This document shows, piece by piece, positions 11,547-23,087 of a DNA stretch of 64,000 nt; the first letter of the stretch is position 1; the number at the start of each line of letters is the position of its first letter. The notes beneath the pieces are model-generated. The model did not search any database, was not told the DNA's origin, and saw only the letters and a program-made list of their open reading frames with translations. The stretch lies in assembly GCA_030248215.1 (NCBI GenBank), contig JASANG010003616.1:62001-126000 (forward strand), written 5' to 3'. The translations under genes were made by a program, and so were the position numbers. The DNA is from Enoplolaimus lenunculus. Lineage: Eukaryota; Nematoda; Enoplea; Enoplida; Thoracostomopsidae.

Positions 11547-11903
11547 CAAGAGTGTCTGGTCACTCTTTATAACAAGAGTTTGCAACTGGACACATTTTGT
11601 GTAGAAAACAATGTACCCGGTACGCGTTGCGTTTTTGGCCTCATCCCCCTTTTTAATTGAGGGGGTCGAGTTTGACAATTTTTTCAATTTTACACATTGA
11701 AATATTGCAGATGTTAACTAGCTCTGTTTATAATTTGAAAAGCATGACGCATTCTACATTTCAAACATCAACTACCCCCCCTTTAAATAAGGGGGGTCGG
11801 GTCGGCCACAAATGCAACACCCGGCGGTACATTTTGTACCACACAACTTTCGGTAGTTGCACACTCTTGTAAGAGTGATCATCCACTCTTGTTATCACTG
11901 ATT
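11547..11903. mobile_element. Family-D inverted-repeat element
   Basis: Arms AACAAGAGTTTGCAACTGG and ..TTGCACACTCTTGTAAGAG; AATGTACCCGGTACGCG is mirrored by AACACCCGGCGGTACATTTT. Total about 350 bp. Confidence 0.65.
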
Positions 11904-12184
11904 GCTGATTGAGGTGCTTATTTGTGCTAATCGCTAACATTAATATATCAACTAAACTATAACATCGCCTTTAGCTTGTTCGGTTTTAGTAAAGGTAGGT
12001 CGGTATATATCTTGAATTGACGCTGTCACCTGTGATCTATGAAGCTTGTCTTACTCCATCTTCAAATTTCCAGCATTGTTTAGCTTGTGTCATACTTATA
12101 CTGATTCGTGGTGAGTTAAAATAAACCAATAGCGGCGATGGATCGTCGGATCCAGCAACGAACAGCCACCTACGGAAAGAACAC

Positions 12185-12383
12185 GGCCAATGTTTAGGGC
12201 CGTAACAGTAGAATAAGCGTAATCATAAGCCTTAGCATAAGCCCTAAGCGTTGCAAAAGCGTATTCTAAGCCTAAGCCTAAACCTATGCCTAAACCTAAA
12301 AGCAAAAAATGTCGACTAGAATGTACGCTTACTCCTTTACAGACCCAACAGAAACCGGGACGGTTCTAAAAGTAACATAGGCC
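12185..12383 (+). mobile_element. TTAGGC-array MITE, family B
   Basis: GGCCAATGTTTAGGGCCGTAA at the left, then AGATTAAGCG-like sequence, a short CCTAAG array, and the right end AAAAGTAACATAGGCC. The duplication is degraded. Confidence 0.65.
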
Positions 12384-12574
12384 GAGGGCACAAAGGTATA
12401 CCAGCAGTAGAAACCTCGTAAAGCGAAACGCACATGACGCCAAAAACACATTTTTATCGTAAAGTTTTGTAAAATTTTGATTTTTAATTCTTAGACAGGC
12501 AAGCATGAACCCGGTTGCTGTACCTACTGCAAAGCCACGTCAAAACATTTCCTGATTCTGTTAATAACTTATTT

Positions 12575-12931
12575 GGCCCATGTATTATAGAACAGGGTCG
12601 GAACAGTAGTATAAGCATATTCCCAAGCCTAAGCCTGGGCCTAAGCCTAAGCGTAAGAATGAGCATATTCCTAAACCTAAGCCTAAGCCTAAGTCTAAGC
12701 GTATGGATGAGCCTATTCCTAAGCCTAAGCCTAAGCCTAAGCGTATGGATGAGTCTATTCCTAAGTCGAAACCTAAGCCTAGGCCTAAGCCTAAGTCTAA
12801 GCGTATGGATGAGCCTATTACCAAAGCCTAAGCCTAAGCCTAAGCCTAAAGCAAAAAATTAGTCTAAAGCTTAAACTGACTCCATTATAGCCCCTCCGGA
12901 AAACGATCCGACCCTGTTCTATGCATGCGTC
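12575..12931 (+). mobile_element. TTAGGC-array MITE, family C, perfect 8-bp duplication
   Basis: GGCCCATGTATTATAGAACAG at the left, ACCCTGTTCTATGCATGCGTC at the right, flanked by exact ACTTATTT copies (12567-12574 and 12932-12939). It lies just upstream of the MARVEL gene's first acceptor. Confidence 0.85.
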
Positions 12932-13016
12932 ACTTATTTTATTGATAGCGATTAAGAGTATATATTTAATTTCAAATTTTCAAGCACGAAATTGGTTTCT
13001 GACATTTTTGTTTGTA

Positions 13017-13034
13017 TTTCAGAAACTCAGTCAC
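13017..13034 (+). promoter_or_regulatory. Candidate spliced-leader (trans-splice) acceptor and 5'UTR of the MARVEL gene
   Basis: The pyrimidine-rich run ending TATTTCAG (to 13022) is followed 12 nt later by the ATG at 13035. No coding exon that would join here is visible upstream. In nematodes this is the usual layout of a trans-splice site; an ordinary 5'UTR intron would look the same. Confidence 0.4.
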
Positions 13035-16000
13035 ATGGGGTTCGACTCAACGTTTCCAAAATCGCTTTGTGGAATCTGTTTTATAGCTGAATGGGTAAGT
13101 CCTTTTATGCACGCGTGAGTTTAGCGAATTGATGACAGTTCGTCACATGACAACTTGTAGCCTGACAGTGTCTTTAAGACTACGAATGAATCTAAGCATA
13201 ATCTTAACTCAGGCCCATGTAAAGATCAGGGGCGGAACGTTTTTATGAAGGATTAGCAAAGACTATGCTTAAGCTTTAGACTACTTGTTCTGCTTGGCTT
13301 AAGGCTTAGGCTCTACGGGACTACACAAACTGAGTCAAATTCGACTCCGCCAGAGTCAAACGTGCGGCTAAATGAGTCGAATTAGACTCTGGCGGAGTCT
13401 AATTTGACTCAATTTGTGTAGTCCCGTAGAGCCTATTTTGGAGGGAGTCAATTTGACTCACCATTTTTTGCAGTGTAATATTGTTCTCAAATTTTACTGT
13501 ACGTAATATATGTTCCAATTTTCTGAGGGGAAAAATTATAAGGTATGGTGGACCTTCTCGTTTGATTACAAAACAATTCTGACCGAGGGCATACAACCCG
13601 TCCGCCTTTTGAATCTGTTAGTAGTCTGCACTCGTGAAAATTTAATATAAAAACCCTATTCGCACGTGCAAGTTTTTGCTGCGAGAACGTGCAGCTGCAA
13701 ATTGCACGCAGAACGCGCATTTTTTATCAACCAATAAAACAAAGCGGCTGCAATAAATTCAGCGTGCACTAGCATGGTATTCACACATGTGAACTAAATT
13801 CTTAGCTATGAATTTTAGTATAAATTATCTGCAGCTGCAAGTTTTTCGAACGGGATTTTGAACAAAACGTGCAAGTGCAAGTTGCAGCTGCAAGTTCTTG
13901 CAGCAAAAATTAGCACCTGCGAGTAGGGCTCAATTGTTTCCATTTTTAGATTGTCAGCTTCATAATTGTAATTTGTGTATCTATGCGTACATCAATTTGG
14001 TCAACAATTTATCCATACGCCACGTTTGCATTATTCACCGCGTGGTCATGGTTCGTTCTTGATTTGATCTGGATGCTATTTTATATGTTACAATTGTATC
14101 AGGTTCCATTCTTAAATCGAATACCTTGGAATTTTGTTGTAAGTTTTTTTGATAAAGACACGTTGCCCTTTTTACAACATTGGCTTGGTTTCTGAAATCT
14201 TTTACTTTAGTCGTGGACTTAAGTAAATATTAACTTTTTGAGCAAATACAAACAAATGTCAACATTGAGCTTGTATGATAACAAGAAAGCGTGCAGTTTT
14301 GCTTTATATTAAAAGGAGGCATCACGAGAATACAGTTTTAATTAGACCATTGTGTTAATATGCCTGAACAGTACATCTGTAATATATCAATTTTGGGTCG
14401 AGACTTTAGTTTTTATTTAACTTAAGTACGCTTTAAAAACGACAAAATTATTAAGTAGTTGCGTTGCACATACTTAAGTACTTAGTACTCAAGTAGGGTT
14501 TCAGACACCCAGCCATTGTGTCTTAGCTTAAGTGTATACCATTCTAGTCGAAAATAGGTTCAAAGCTATTGCAAAGAACAAGCTTCCGTAGTAGCCTTTG
14601 CCCATTGAATAACCAGGGAATGGGGGTTTGGACCTAGGTCCCTACTAATTAATGAACCAAAATATTTTGCGACTTTTCTGGTGTTTAGAAATTCTCATCG
14701 CATCTCGATATTAATTTTCCATTCACGGAACCCGTACGTTTCACGCTTTTTCAGCCGGATCCCTCCCAGTTCACGAATCTTAGCTTTAGCTTGCGAGATT
14801 TAAATGAGTGGAAAATTTTTACTCGGCTCACGCTTTATCGTCTGTATTTTTTACCTGCGGGGTACCAACGCGAAATTGCCACACTCGCGATTTGGCTTTA
14901 CCCACCCGTAGGTTTTGTTTCTATGCTAAAATTGTTTAGTTATACCAAGAGTGGATAATCGCTATTTTAACAAGAGTGTGCACCTGGGTGCATTCTGTGT
15001 AGAAAAGAATGTACCCGGCACGCGTTGCGTTTTTGGCCCACACCCCCCTTTATTTAGTAGGGGCACAACCGGTTCAAACCATGGCACTTTATGTATGCGA
15101 CGGTAAACATGGTTCTCTTATAGTTTAATTTAGGGGTATTCATGCGACAACGACCCCCTCTCTAAACAAGGTTGGGGGGTCGGCCAAAAACGCAACAGCC
15201 GGTGGAACATTTTGTACCAAACGGGACCCCAAGAGTTGCACACTCTTGTCATTTTATCCATTCTTGATTGCACGAAGATTCAGTTTAGCGCAGTAAGTAT
15301 TGAAACTTTTCCGAATAAAATGTAAACTTCAACAGAGTATAAGCCTATTTCTCGCAAAATATATTAATAACAATTTAAAAATTCAACTTTTTCTTATGTC
15401 GCCTATAACGGTGTATATTAATTTCACGGAAACTGCGTCCGCAAACGAAAAACGTAGATGCTTGGTCTGGCTTTACACGGCGCCTAAAAACACTTTATAT
15501 GCAATATAAAATAGAAATTACACCAGCATTATTCCAAAAACATAGTGCATACAAAAAGTTATGGTGGACGTAGACCTAACTTAGCATTTAGCTATGCGGA
15601 TATTTTGGCAGAAACGAGAACTATGTCCGAACACGGTAGCTAGCTAATGTTTATGTCCCTACATAGTTATCGCCGTATTCTATAGTGTTCGCATAAAACT
15701 GAAATAGTGGGGACATTTTATGTGCAAGCCGAACCAGGGGTAACGTGTGATTGACAAGACAGTAGTAAGCATCCAATGAAAATCAGTATTGCAATGTTGT
15801 TTCAGATAATAGTAAATCTGTTCATTTGGGCATTATTTTATTTTGTCTCCGGATGTATTACAGCAAACGTATCCGCAAAATTTATCCATTTTAATTATCC
15901 GAGCGTTCATGCTGCAATGGGAGTAGCTGCGGTAAGCCATACAATAAAAATGACCCATGTTACTTTTAGAGGCGTCCAGGTTTCTGGTGAGTCTATAAAC

Positions 16001-17704
16001 GAGTACGTTTAGATTCTAGATTACATTTGTGCTTCGGCTTCACTGTAAATGTCAGCGTCAGTTGATTTTAACTCAAAATGAGTTGAATCACTCAGTCTGA
16101 ATTAGGACTATCTGAACTCAGTATTTTGAGTTTATTCAAATCTTTCTGAGTTAATTAATAATCAACTCGCCCAGAGTCAACGCAACTCAAAGTGAGAATC
16201 AGCTCAACTCAGATTGAGTTAGTGTTTACTGAGATTAATTCTGAAATAAAACCAACTCGCTAGCTGAATTGATTAATCAACTCATTGGAATTAACAGCGT
16301 AGCATTAAGAATACGCTTAATCTACTGTTACGCCCCTTAAAGTAACATTCGCCAAATAAATTATTGACAATTTTAAGCCGTTGTTTGCTGGTTTTAATTA
16401 ATATTTGAGTAAATGCTTTTTTTGGGTTACTTTTTAATTTTTTCTTTATTGTAAATAATTAAGCTTATGACGTGTGTTAAATGTTGAGTAGAATTTGACA
16501 TTTTTCGAGTACATTGCAAAGACTGGCGTAGAATTGAACAGCAATCGTCAACCAGTTTGGTTGCACACGTTTACCACAATTATGGCTCGAGGCGGATTTG
16601 GTTCCGTCTCAGCTGGAAACGTTTTAGTCCCCTCTTAAGAATATGTCACCCCGCGAATGACCCTCCTAAAATAGTTGTTGCCGTGCCCAACATATTGAGC
16701 TGGTTACGAAAGGGTTTCACGATCGTTAAAACCAGGGTCATAAACGCAATTAACAGTGAAAATGTGACATATGGAAACATTAATATCTATCACAGTTTGT
16801 TTTACGCCAGTACTATAGTGGCCCGAATAATATCCAAATTTAAATTTTTGAAAAATTCACTTTTTTAATGTCCCAAGGTCTTCTTGGGATCGAAAAATTG
16901 TCAGTCAAAAAGTTAAACAAATTATATAGCATTCGGCGCAACTTGTTGAGCTGTGTGCACTGATGTTAATATTTTCGCCATCAGATGTCTGGCTGACGAG
17001 TTGAGGAGTGACCAAAACGACCTAAATTGTATTCCGGAAATCAATTTACTATGTCACACTAGATGCAACAACATTTATCTTAGAAAACATAGCCGTATAT
17101 TTTCCTCGGTGTATGAAGCGTATATAACCAGCGAGGCTTACGTTTAAGGGCCCATGTAAAGATCCAGGGGCGGAGAGTTTTTCTGTGGTACTAGAATAGA
17201 GTATTAAGCATAAGCTTTAGACTTATTTCTTGCTTGGCTTACGCTTAGGCTTAGGCTTACGCTTAGGAATATGTTCATTCTTGTGGTTAGGTTTACCCTT
17301 AGGCTTAGGCTTAAGAATATGCTTATAATACTGTTCCGCCACTGTTCTTTACATTGGCCCGTTTAAGTGCAAGCGAAACGTGATAACTGTTGATATCGGA
17401 AACATACCTTAAAAGTAGCACATAACTCAATTGCAAAAATATGAAAAGTTCTAAATGTCATCGAGTCACTCGTTCATAAACGGCAAGGCATATCACAAAC
17501 TGGCCATAGATGCTACACACATTTGCGAATATGTACTTTATCGTATTGTTTTTTAAGTTTTTCTGCTTCGGGATGCTACTGCTGTTTGGGCTTCACATAT
17601 TTGTGCTGATGAAGAATGTTCGACTTGAAGTATCAACAACTTCAACAGCATCAGCAACAACAACGGCAGCTGCTCAAGCTGCCGCGACAACTGTTCACCG
17701 TTGA
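13023..17704 (+). CDS. MARVEL-domain four-TM protein (CMTM/MAL/plasmolipin-like), 4 exons, 173 aa
   Basis: Exons: 13023-13094 (ATG at 13035), 13950-14138, 15806-15931 and 17558-17704 (TGA at 17702). All introns are phase 0. The 173-residue product has four membrane segments at about residues 12-32, 45-67, 84-107 and 119-142, with short termini and a Ser/Thr/Ala-rich tail. The third and fourth segments follow the MAL/CMTM layout: ALFYF, then a small-residue stretch, then a Y-P/H-loop leading into the last helix. MARVEL proteins work in membrane apposition and vesicle trafficking; a specific role here is inference. A TTTCAG acceptor 12 nt before the ATG suggests trans-splicing or a 5'UTR intron. 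The last acceptor is TTTTTAAG rather than TTTCAG, the weakest joint. A family-B element begins about 20 bp after the third exon, and a family-C element lies just upstream of the gene. Confidence 0.72.
13212..13311 (-). mobile_element. TTAGGC-type family A element, truncated
   Basis: GGCCCATGTAAAGATCAGG and the subterminal TTAAGCTTTAGAC are present. At TTAGGCTCTACGGG it runs into a fold-back MITE and has no right end. Confidence 0.6.
13312..13476. mobile_element. GAGTCAAATT fold-back MITE (P2), left end missing
   Basis: CTCTACGGGACTACACAAAC, GACTCCGCCAGAGTC and the inverse arm to TGACTCACCATTTTTTGCAG. It sits against the truncated family-A element. Confidence 0.55.
13640..13930. mobile_element. 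GCAGCTGCAAG inverted-repeat element (F family)
   Basis: Starts CCCTATTCGCACGTGCAAG and ends in the inverse ..CACCTGCGAGTAGGG. It is rich in TGCAGCTGCAA motifs on both strands. It lies in MARVEL intron 1. Sister copies lie at 31535 and 42520. Confidence 0.6.
14180..14516. mobile_element. TTGGCTGGGTTTC MITE (M family)
   Basis: TTGGCTTGGTTTCTGAAATC at the left and GGGTTTCAGACACCCAGCCA at the right, with ACTTAAGTA palindromes inside. It starts about 40 bp after MARVEL exon 2. Confidence 0.6.
14942..15272. mobile_element. Family-D inverted-repeat element, best-preserved copy
   Basis: ACCAAGAGTGGATAATCGC at the left and TTGTCATTTTATCCATTCTTG at the right, about 330 bp, with strong internal inversion (GTACCCGGCACGCGTTGCG and AACGCAACAGCCGG). 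It lies in MARVEL intron 2. Confidence 0.65.
15952..16353 (-). mobile_element. TTAGGC-type family B element with nested P1 palindrome
   Basis: GACCCATGTTACTTTTAGAGG at the left, TACGCCCCTTAAAGTAACATT at the right. A CACTGTAAA palindrome at 16041-16299 replaced most of the middle. It begins 20 bp after the MARVEL exon-3 donor. Confidence 0.7.
16041..16299. mobile_element. CACTGTAAA palindromic MITE (P1), nested
   Basis: CACTGTAAATGTCAGCGTC to ..TTGGAATTAACAGCG with an interior of GAGTTGA motifs, inserted in the family-B element. Confidence 0.6.
17149..17359 (-). mobile_element. TTAGGC-array MITE, family A, perfect 8-bp duplication
   Basis: GGCCCATGTAAAGATCCAGG at the left, CTGTTCTTTACATTGGCC at the right, flanked by exact CGTTTAAG (17141-17148 and 17360-17367). 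It lies in the last intron of the MARVEL gene. Confidence 0.85.
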
Positions 17705-17745
17705 AAAGTTGTATTTTATCATATTTTGATACCAAAGTTTCGACC

Positions 17746-17850
17746 AATGTTACCTTTAGAGCGGTAACAGTAGATTAAGCGTATTCCTAAACCTAAGCGT
17801 AAGCGTTGTAAAAGCGTATTCCTAAGCCTATGCGTAAGCGTTGTAAAAGC
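17746..17850 (+). mobile_element. TTAGGC-type family B fragment
   Basis: GACCAATGTTACCTTTAGAG, AACAGTAGATTAAGCGTATTC and a few CCTAAG units; the right end is missing. It starts about 40 bp after the MARVEL stop codon and could lie in its 3'UTR. Confidence 0.6.
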
Positions 17851-18157
17851 GTATAAGTGAACAGAACCTACGAACTTTGAAATTTCAAAGCTGACATTAG
17901 CCATTGAAGCCAGTTCAAGCAAACTTGTTTACCAGCCAAACTTTATAAATTATTAAATTTTTGGCCAAAAAATAGCGCATATATTCTAATTTTGATGCTA
18001 CTATATATGCTGTAGTCAAATAAACTTAGCTAATTAATTGTCCAGTGGTACTTGCTATATCACTTTGATTCGCGGATTATTGGTCTGGTAGCAGTAAGCT
18101 GGAGCTCTTTTTTTACATTTGCCCTTAACTACTTTTTATTAGTACAGGTATCTTGAT

Positions 18158-18354
18158 CACTGTAAATTGCAGGAAGTCGATTAATCAACTCAGGGACAGA
18201 ATTGATTTAATTCCTGGTGAATTGTTTAATTAACTCAGAATGAGTTCAACCAATTCTCAGAATTCTGAGTTCTAAAAGACCTTATTCAGAGCGCCGGCTT
18301 CGGAGTGAATTCAACTCATTCTGAGTTAAAATCAACTCACTGGAATTTACAGTG
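18158..18354. mobile_element. CACTGTAAA palindromic MITE (P1)
   Basis: CACTGTAAATTGCAGGAAG at the left, ACTCACTGGAATTTACAGTG at the right, inverted GAGTTGA motifs between. Confidence 0.65.
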
Positions 18355-18460
18355 ATGATAAATCTGTATTAAACGTTTTGATTGGCTACCGCGTCTCCGC
18401 CTTCCAGAGGACTTTTCATTGTCGACGCGGCTTATTCAGATTGATGCAACTGGTGTTTAA

Positions 18461-18716
18461 CCCTTTCTCACATGAATATTTTCTATTTCCCCTGAGATCT
18501 ACTGTTATGCTAGGATTCGAAGTCCAGTGACTTGAGTGGGAGGCGTATACCATCACCACTCAGCTATAGGAGCTTGACGCTCGAGCCCGAGGGGGCTCTC
18601 ACGTCTTGTGGTGATTTAGTACTATGCATACGTGTTGCAATTGTGAAACACGGTGCGATATATATTATTTATGCGCTGCGCTGAGTTGCCTACAGGCAAC
18701 TCAATGTGAGAAGGGG
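18461..18716 (-). mobile_element. TTAA-flanked element with tRNA-like pol III promoter
   Basis: CCCTTTCTCACATGAATA at the left next to TTAA (18457-18460), inverted CAATGTGAGAAGGGG at the right next to TTAC. The tRNA-like A and B boxes are on the minus strand. It is the inverted counterpart of 47336-47598. Confidence 0.75.
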
Positions 18717-19063
18717 TTACACGCATTTGTAAAAATACACTAAATTCTTTGAAAGTTACAGCTTCGAAAGCGAACAATTGCTGCCCTGATTCTAAACGTA
18801 ACTGCGCCAACTAAACGCTTTGCAAAACTTATTCTATGACTTCGCGGACAGCTTCCAACAAAACCAAAGTTTTTAAGTTCCGAACAAAGTTTCTTTTTTA
18901 CGTTGTTTACTGCGTTGCAATCAATTTTACTACAAAGCGGGTTCGGTAGGTGACATTTGAGCCCAGGCGATCTCATTGAAGTCCCGCAAAATTTTGTAAG
19001 GGTAACTCGTGTCGACTCACATTGGGACCTTGCGATATGTAGCCTTTAATTTGTGAGCTTATC

Positions 19064-19265
19064 CGGCCCATGTAAAGATCAGGGGCGGAGAGTTTTTCTG
19101 TAGGACTAGAATAGAATAATCTTAAGCTTTAGACCAATTTTTCCCCAAACTCATAATTAGTCTTAGGCTTACGCTTAGGAATATGCTCATTCTTATGCTT
19201 AGGTTTAGGCTTAGACATAGGAATATGCTTATAATAATGTTCCGACCCTGTTGTTTACATTGGCC
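19064..19265 (-). mobile_element. TTAGGC-array MITE, family A
   Basis: GGCCCATGTAAAGATCAGG to ..TTTACATTGGCC, flanked by exact AGCTTATC copies (19056-19063 and 19266-19273). Confidence 0.82.
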
Positions 19266-19374
19266 AGCTTATCCTATAAATGGTTTGAAAAAATTTCAAA
19301 CTAGCTATGTCCTTTACTTAAAATTTATTTTATTGATCAATGTATTTTAATTCTTGATGCCTTCCATTTGTCAG

Positions 19375-19775
19375 GCTACCAGGGTACATTCCTGATAATT
19401 GGCCTCCGGCTCCTACTCTGGCTCTGCTAGATTATTTGCCGAAGATTCCGACCATTTCGGTGTAAAATTTTGCATAATTTTGCAAAATTTATCTGTTTAG
19501 CGCGTTTTGTTATACTTTTGTCACAATTTTCAGGTATGAATTTTCGAAATTTCGCAGAAAATTAGCGTAAAATCAAACAACTTAACAACATATTGCAGAT
19601 ATAGGCTTAAAAAATTATTAATTAATGATCGTTTTTACTACCTAATTTCGCCTCACCTCCGGCTTCACCTCCGGCTCCGGTCTCCGACTGCGCGTCCTGC
19701 TCCGGCAAGTTTCGTTTATCCCCGGCTCCAGCGCCGGTATTTTTCACCTCCGGTTGCACCCTACAGGCTACTCGT
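19375..19775. mobile_element. Element with CAGGGT..TGCACCCT ends, GGCTCC-rich
   Basis: Opens at TACCAGGGTACATTCC and closes at CCGGTTGCACCCTACAGG. The interior is rich in CTCCGGCTCC. It resembles 25909-26369 and the CCGGCTCCGGAG-rich stretch near 59,220-59,430. Confidence 0.4.
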
Positions 19776-20106
19776 TTTGCAGAGTTGTGTTTGATGGGTC
19801 AATTATTATATTATAATTTTTCATGTTTCAAAAGTTCACTAAACATTATTGTTTTTGTGTATTTTGACTAAAGAAATCACAATAAACTACACAAGATTTT
19901 CAGTTAATAATAAAACCTACTCCAGTTTTACCCGTTTTTATACTGCAAAACAGTTGTTTTTTTGCGCAAGAAACATTTGTTGTTTAGTGCGTGTGTGGTT
20001 GCCGTTTAAACAATTTTGCATTGATTCTGTTTGAAAATATATAATTTTTGAGCGATTATACTTTTATGGTCACTCGTGTTTTAGTATAGAATTTTGTTTA
20101 AATATT

Positions 20107-20262
20107 GAGTAATTTTTTAATTTGAGTATAATTTTTTAAGTTGAGTAATTTTTTAATTTGAGTAATTTTTTTAATTTGTGTAATTTTTTAATTTGAGTAA
20201 TTTTTTTAATTTGAGTAATTTTTTAATTTGAGTAATTTTTTAATTTGAGTAATTTTTTTTAA
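20107..20262. repeat. About 15-bp tandem repeat (GAGTAATTTTTTAATTT)
   Basis: Roughly nine imperfect copies of GAGTAATTTTTTAATTT. Confidence 0.75.
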
Positions 20263-20605
20263 ATTTTGGATTTATAAAAACAAGCCTGTGTATTTCGTTT
20301 TTGTTATTTTGATCCACCGTTGATTTTGTCAGGTTGAAATGAATTGACCAGGAAAAAACCCAATTTTTATCGATTGTTCCTAGAAAAATCGGAAACTTTA
20401 AAACGCGGACTAGTGGTTCAACAAGCGCTAAGATGTCAACGAATGCAATGTTTGTTGCAAAATGATTATTTTAGATTTACTGTTACGTGGATTCAAGCAG
20501 TTTCGTTGCAACCTTACGCGTTGCTCTCGACAGCTACTAATGTTGCCTCAAGCTAAAAAGCAACAAAATTAAAATACATAACATAATACAGCAATCATTT
20601 TAAGG

Positions 20606-20791
20606 TCAAAGAAGTAGGATACATCAACAGTAGATTAAGCGTATTCCTAAACCTAAGCCTAAGTCTAAGCGTTGCAAAAATGAATTCCTAAGCCTAAGCC
20701 TAAGCCTAAACAATAAAATGTAATCTATAATCTAAACCTACTCTTTTATAGACCGACCAGAAACCTGGACGACCCTTAAAATAACATGGGC
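20606..20791 (+). mobile_element. TTAGGC-array MITE, family B, degraded left end
   Basis: AACAGTAGATTAAGCGTATTC, CCTAAG units, AATGTAATCTATAATCTAAAC and the right end ACCCTTAAAATAACATGGGC. The GGCC left terminus is not clear. Confidence 0.65.
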
Positions 20792-21419
20792 TAAAAACAT
20801 CGTTAGCAGTACTAAGCTTCACAGTTGAGGCAACCTAAATTCTGATAGGTATATCCAATCAAACAGGTATTGCAAAATCTAGGCAATGAGCGAACCTGAA
20901 ACGCAAGCGAATCTCGTTTCACAGCCCGTAGTCTCAAATGTGTGTAGCATCTATTACCAGTTAGTAATAGGCCTCGTAACCGTCGAAGCAGGAAATAGTA
21001 AGGCTTGAAATTCAGCACATTTATAGTTTTCGAAATTGTCAGCTTACTGTGCAAATTTTGAGATCTGCAATTGCAGTAGTGCGTTAGTTTGAAAACCTAT
21101 TACTGTTCATAGGTGCTATATACATTTGAGAATATGGGCCCAAATGGGAAGCATGAGAAAAACTAATTTGTTACAGTTTTGACTGAAGTTTTTATTTGCT
21201 TAAATTTGCACATGTTTACAAAAAGGTGTTTTTTCATTTCTTCGGGAAAAACAGAAAAAACAGTTTTCCGTTGGTTTTTCCAGTGTCCCAACCTGATTAT
21301 ATCACTCTATCCATTTGTTTTTCCGTTATTTATTTAACCTGTTACCCCTAACGTATATACGTATAGAATTAGGCAAAAAAGTAGTAATTTTTGCTCGTAC
21401 GTTGAGAGTTTTTCAACTA

Positions 21420-21858
21420 CTGTAGTGACACGAATAAGGAGGGGGGAACTGATATTTATTTGACCTCACAAGAGGGTACCCCTTGTTAGTCGGTTACGGA
21501 CTGTTACTAATTTTTAACCTGCCATCCACAGCCCTTCATTATTGGTATATATCCGGTTTTGCAACTATCCTTTGAACAAAGCGTTTATTTGTCTTATATC
21601 ATCTGAGCAATCCTGCAAGGTTATACTTAGGAATGTACTTTCAAAATTTAAGTACGCTTTAAAGTTTCGAACTCAACTTTATTCGGTCCTGGAGTCATTT
21701 ATGCAATACAATTAGGCATAACTGACATTTATGGACTCTAATTTGGGTTTAAAGACTCAATCCGCATACGGACTCTTATTAAGGATACGAACTCCTATTG
21801 ATTAGGACTCAAAATGGAGACCTCCTCTTATTACCGCCACTTATTCGGGTCACTACAG
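21420..21858. mobile_element. TA-flanked MITE with CTGTAGTGAC inverted ends
   Basis: CTGTAGTGACACGAATAAG at the left and its inverse CTTATTCGGGTCACTACAG at the right (one mismatch), both flanked by TA. 439 bp, with no coding capacity. Tc1/mariner-type by duplication. Confidence 0.7.
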
Positions 21859-22102
21859 TATAAACGAGACAAAATATTTAAACTCAAATAATATCTCGTT
21901 TAACAATTAAATGCAGTAGCAAAAAATTTCCGTTTATCTGATTGCTAGAGTGACTGTATCATGACAATGTGACATAGTTTTAAATTTCTAATACTAGCAG
22001 TAGGTGAGTTGTAGTACGTTCTGGAGCGCAGCAACAAGGTAGGGGAACCACATTATTGCTTAGATTTTTAATCCCAAAGTAATTATTATACAGGATTTAA
22101 TA

Positions 22103-22515
22103 CTGTAGTTACTCGTATAAGAGGAGGGACTAATATTTATTTCGCGTCTACAGAGTCTGTTCCCATTCGGTTACGGACTGTTATTTTTAACCCACACCCT
22201 TCGTTACACTGATATACATTCGGTATTGCAACTATCCGTTGAATTAAACGTTTTTTGCCTTGCATCAAAAGCTTCAGCGATAATGCAAGGTTATACTTAG
22301 GAATGTACTTTCATAACTGAAGTATGCTTTAAAGTTTCGAACTCAATTTTATTTGGTCCTGGAGTCATTTATGCACTACAATTACGGATAATTAACATTT
22401 ATTTACTCTAATTGGGGGTTTTGGGAACAATACCTGCGTACGGCCTCTTATTAGGGACACGGCCTGCTATTGATTGGGACTAAAAATGGTCACCCTCTCT
22501 TATATTTTGCGCCCG
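22103..22515. mobile_element. Second CTGTAGTGAC-family MITE, right end lost
   Basis: CTGTAGTTACTCGTATAAGAG at the left after TA. The interior is collinear with 21420-21858 (GGTTACGGACTGTTA, GTACTTTCA, TTTGGTCCTGGAGTCATTTA). It ends in unrelated sequence. Confidence 0.6.
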
Positions 22516-22878
22516 ACGCAGTTGACTTCGTTGGTGTAGGATTTGTTGTTATGTCTCTCAGTGCACACATTTCAGTTTTAGTTATAACAGAGCATTTTTA
22601 ATATGTTGTATTTTACACTGTTGCTATATTAACATCTGTTCAGTTTTTACTAACAAAAAATTGAGGCCGAAATTCGATTTAGAATATTTGATCGGGTAAA
22701 AAGAGGAAGGCGGGTGGAGTCAAAATATTTCAGAGCGAGTGCATTTTTGACCGTTAGCTGGCTCTAAATAGGTCCTCTGGTCAACTTAAAGGTAGTATTC
22801 AAAATCCGGCGAAAGTGCTTATAACTCATTCCTTTAAAAATTGCGGGACCGAATGTATACGTTTATCTCACCAACTTC

Positions 22879-23087
22879 GGCCAATGTAAAGAACAGAAAG
22901 GGAACAGTATTATAAGCATATTCCTAAGCCTAAAGCCTAAACCTAAGCGTAAGTATGAAAGTATTCCCAGACATAAGCCTAAGCCTAAGCGCAAGCCAAG
23001 CAAAAAAATTAGTCTAAAGCTTAAGCTTACTCTTTTTTTTTCTATTTCAACACCAAAACGTTCCGCCCCTGATCGTTTACATGGACC
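22879..23087 (+). mobile_element. TTAGGC-array MITE, family A
   Basis: GGCCAATGTAAAGAACAGAA at the left, ACGTTCCGCCCCTGATCG..ATGGACC at the right, short CCTAAG array. Confidence 0.7.

Noticed and set aside
15776-16012. Independent signal-peptide gene starting at ATG 15776
   Set aside because: A TTTCAG acceptor at 15805 and phase agreement with the exon ending at 14138 fit better as internal exon 3 of the MARVEL gene.
16557-17147. Exon-like frames between MARVEL exons 3 and 4
   Set aside because: All three frames at 16557 are partly open but splice sites are weak, and the direct 15931 to 17558 join already gives the complete fourth TM segment.
20344-20556. 70-codon frame with two cysteines
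   Set aside because: Stops lie between the best upstream acceptor and the frame, there is no donor, and it fits no neighbouring gene by phase.
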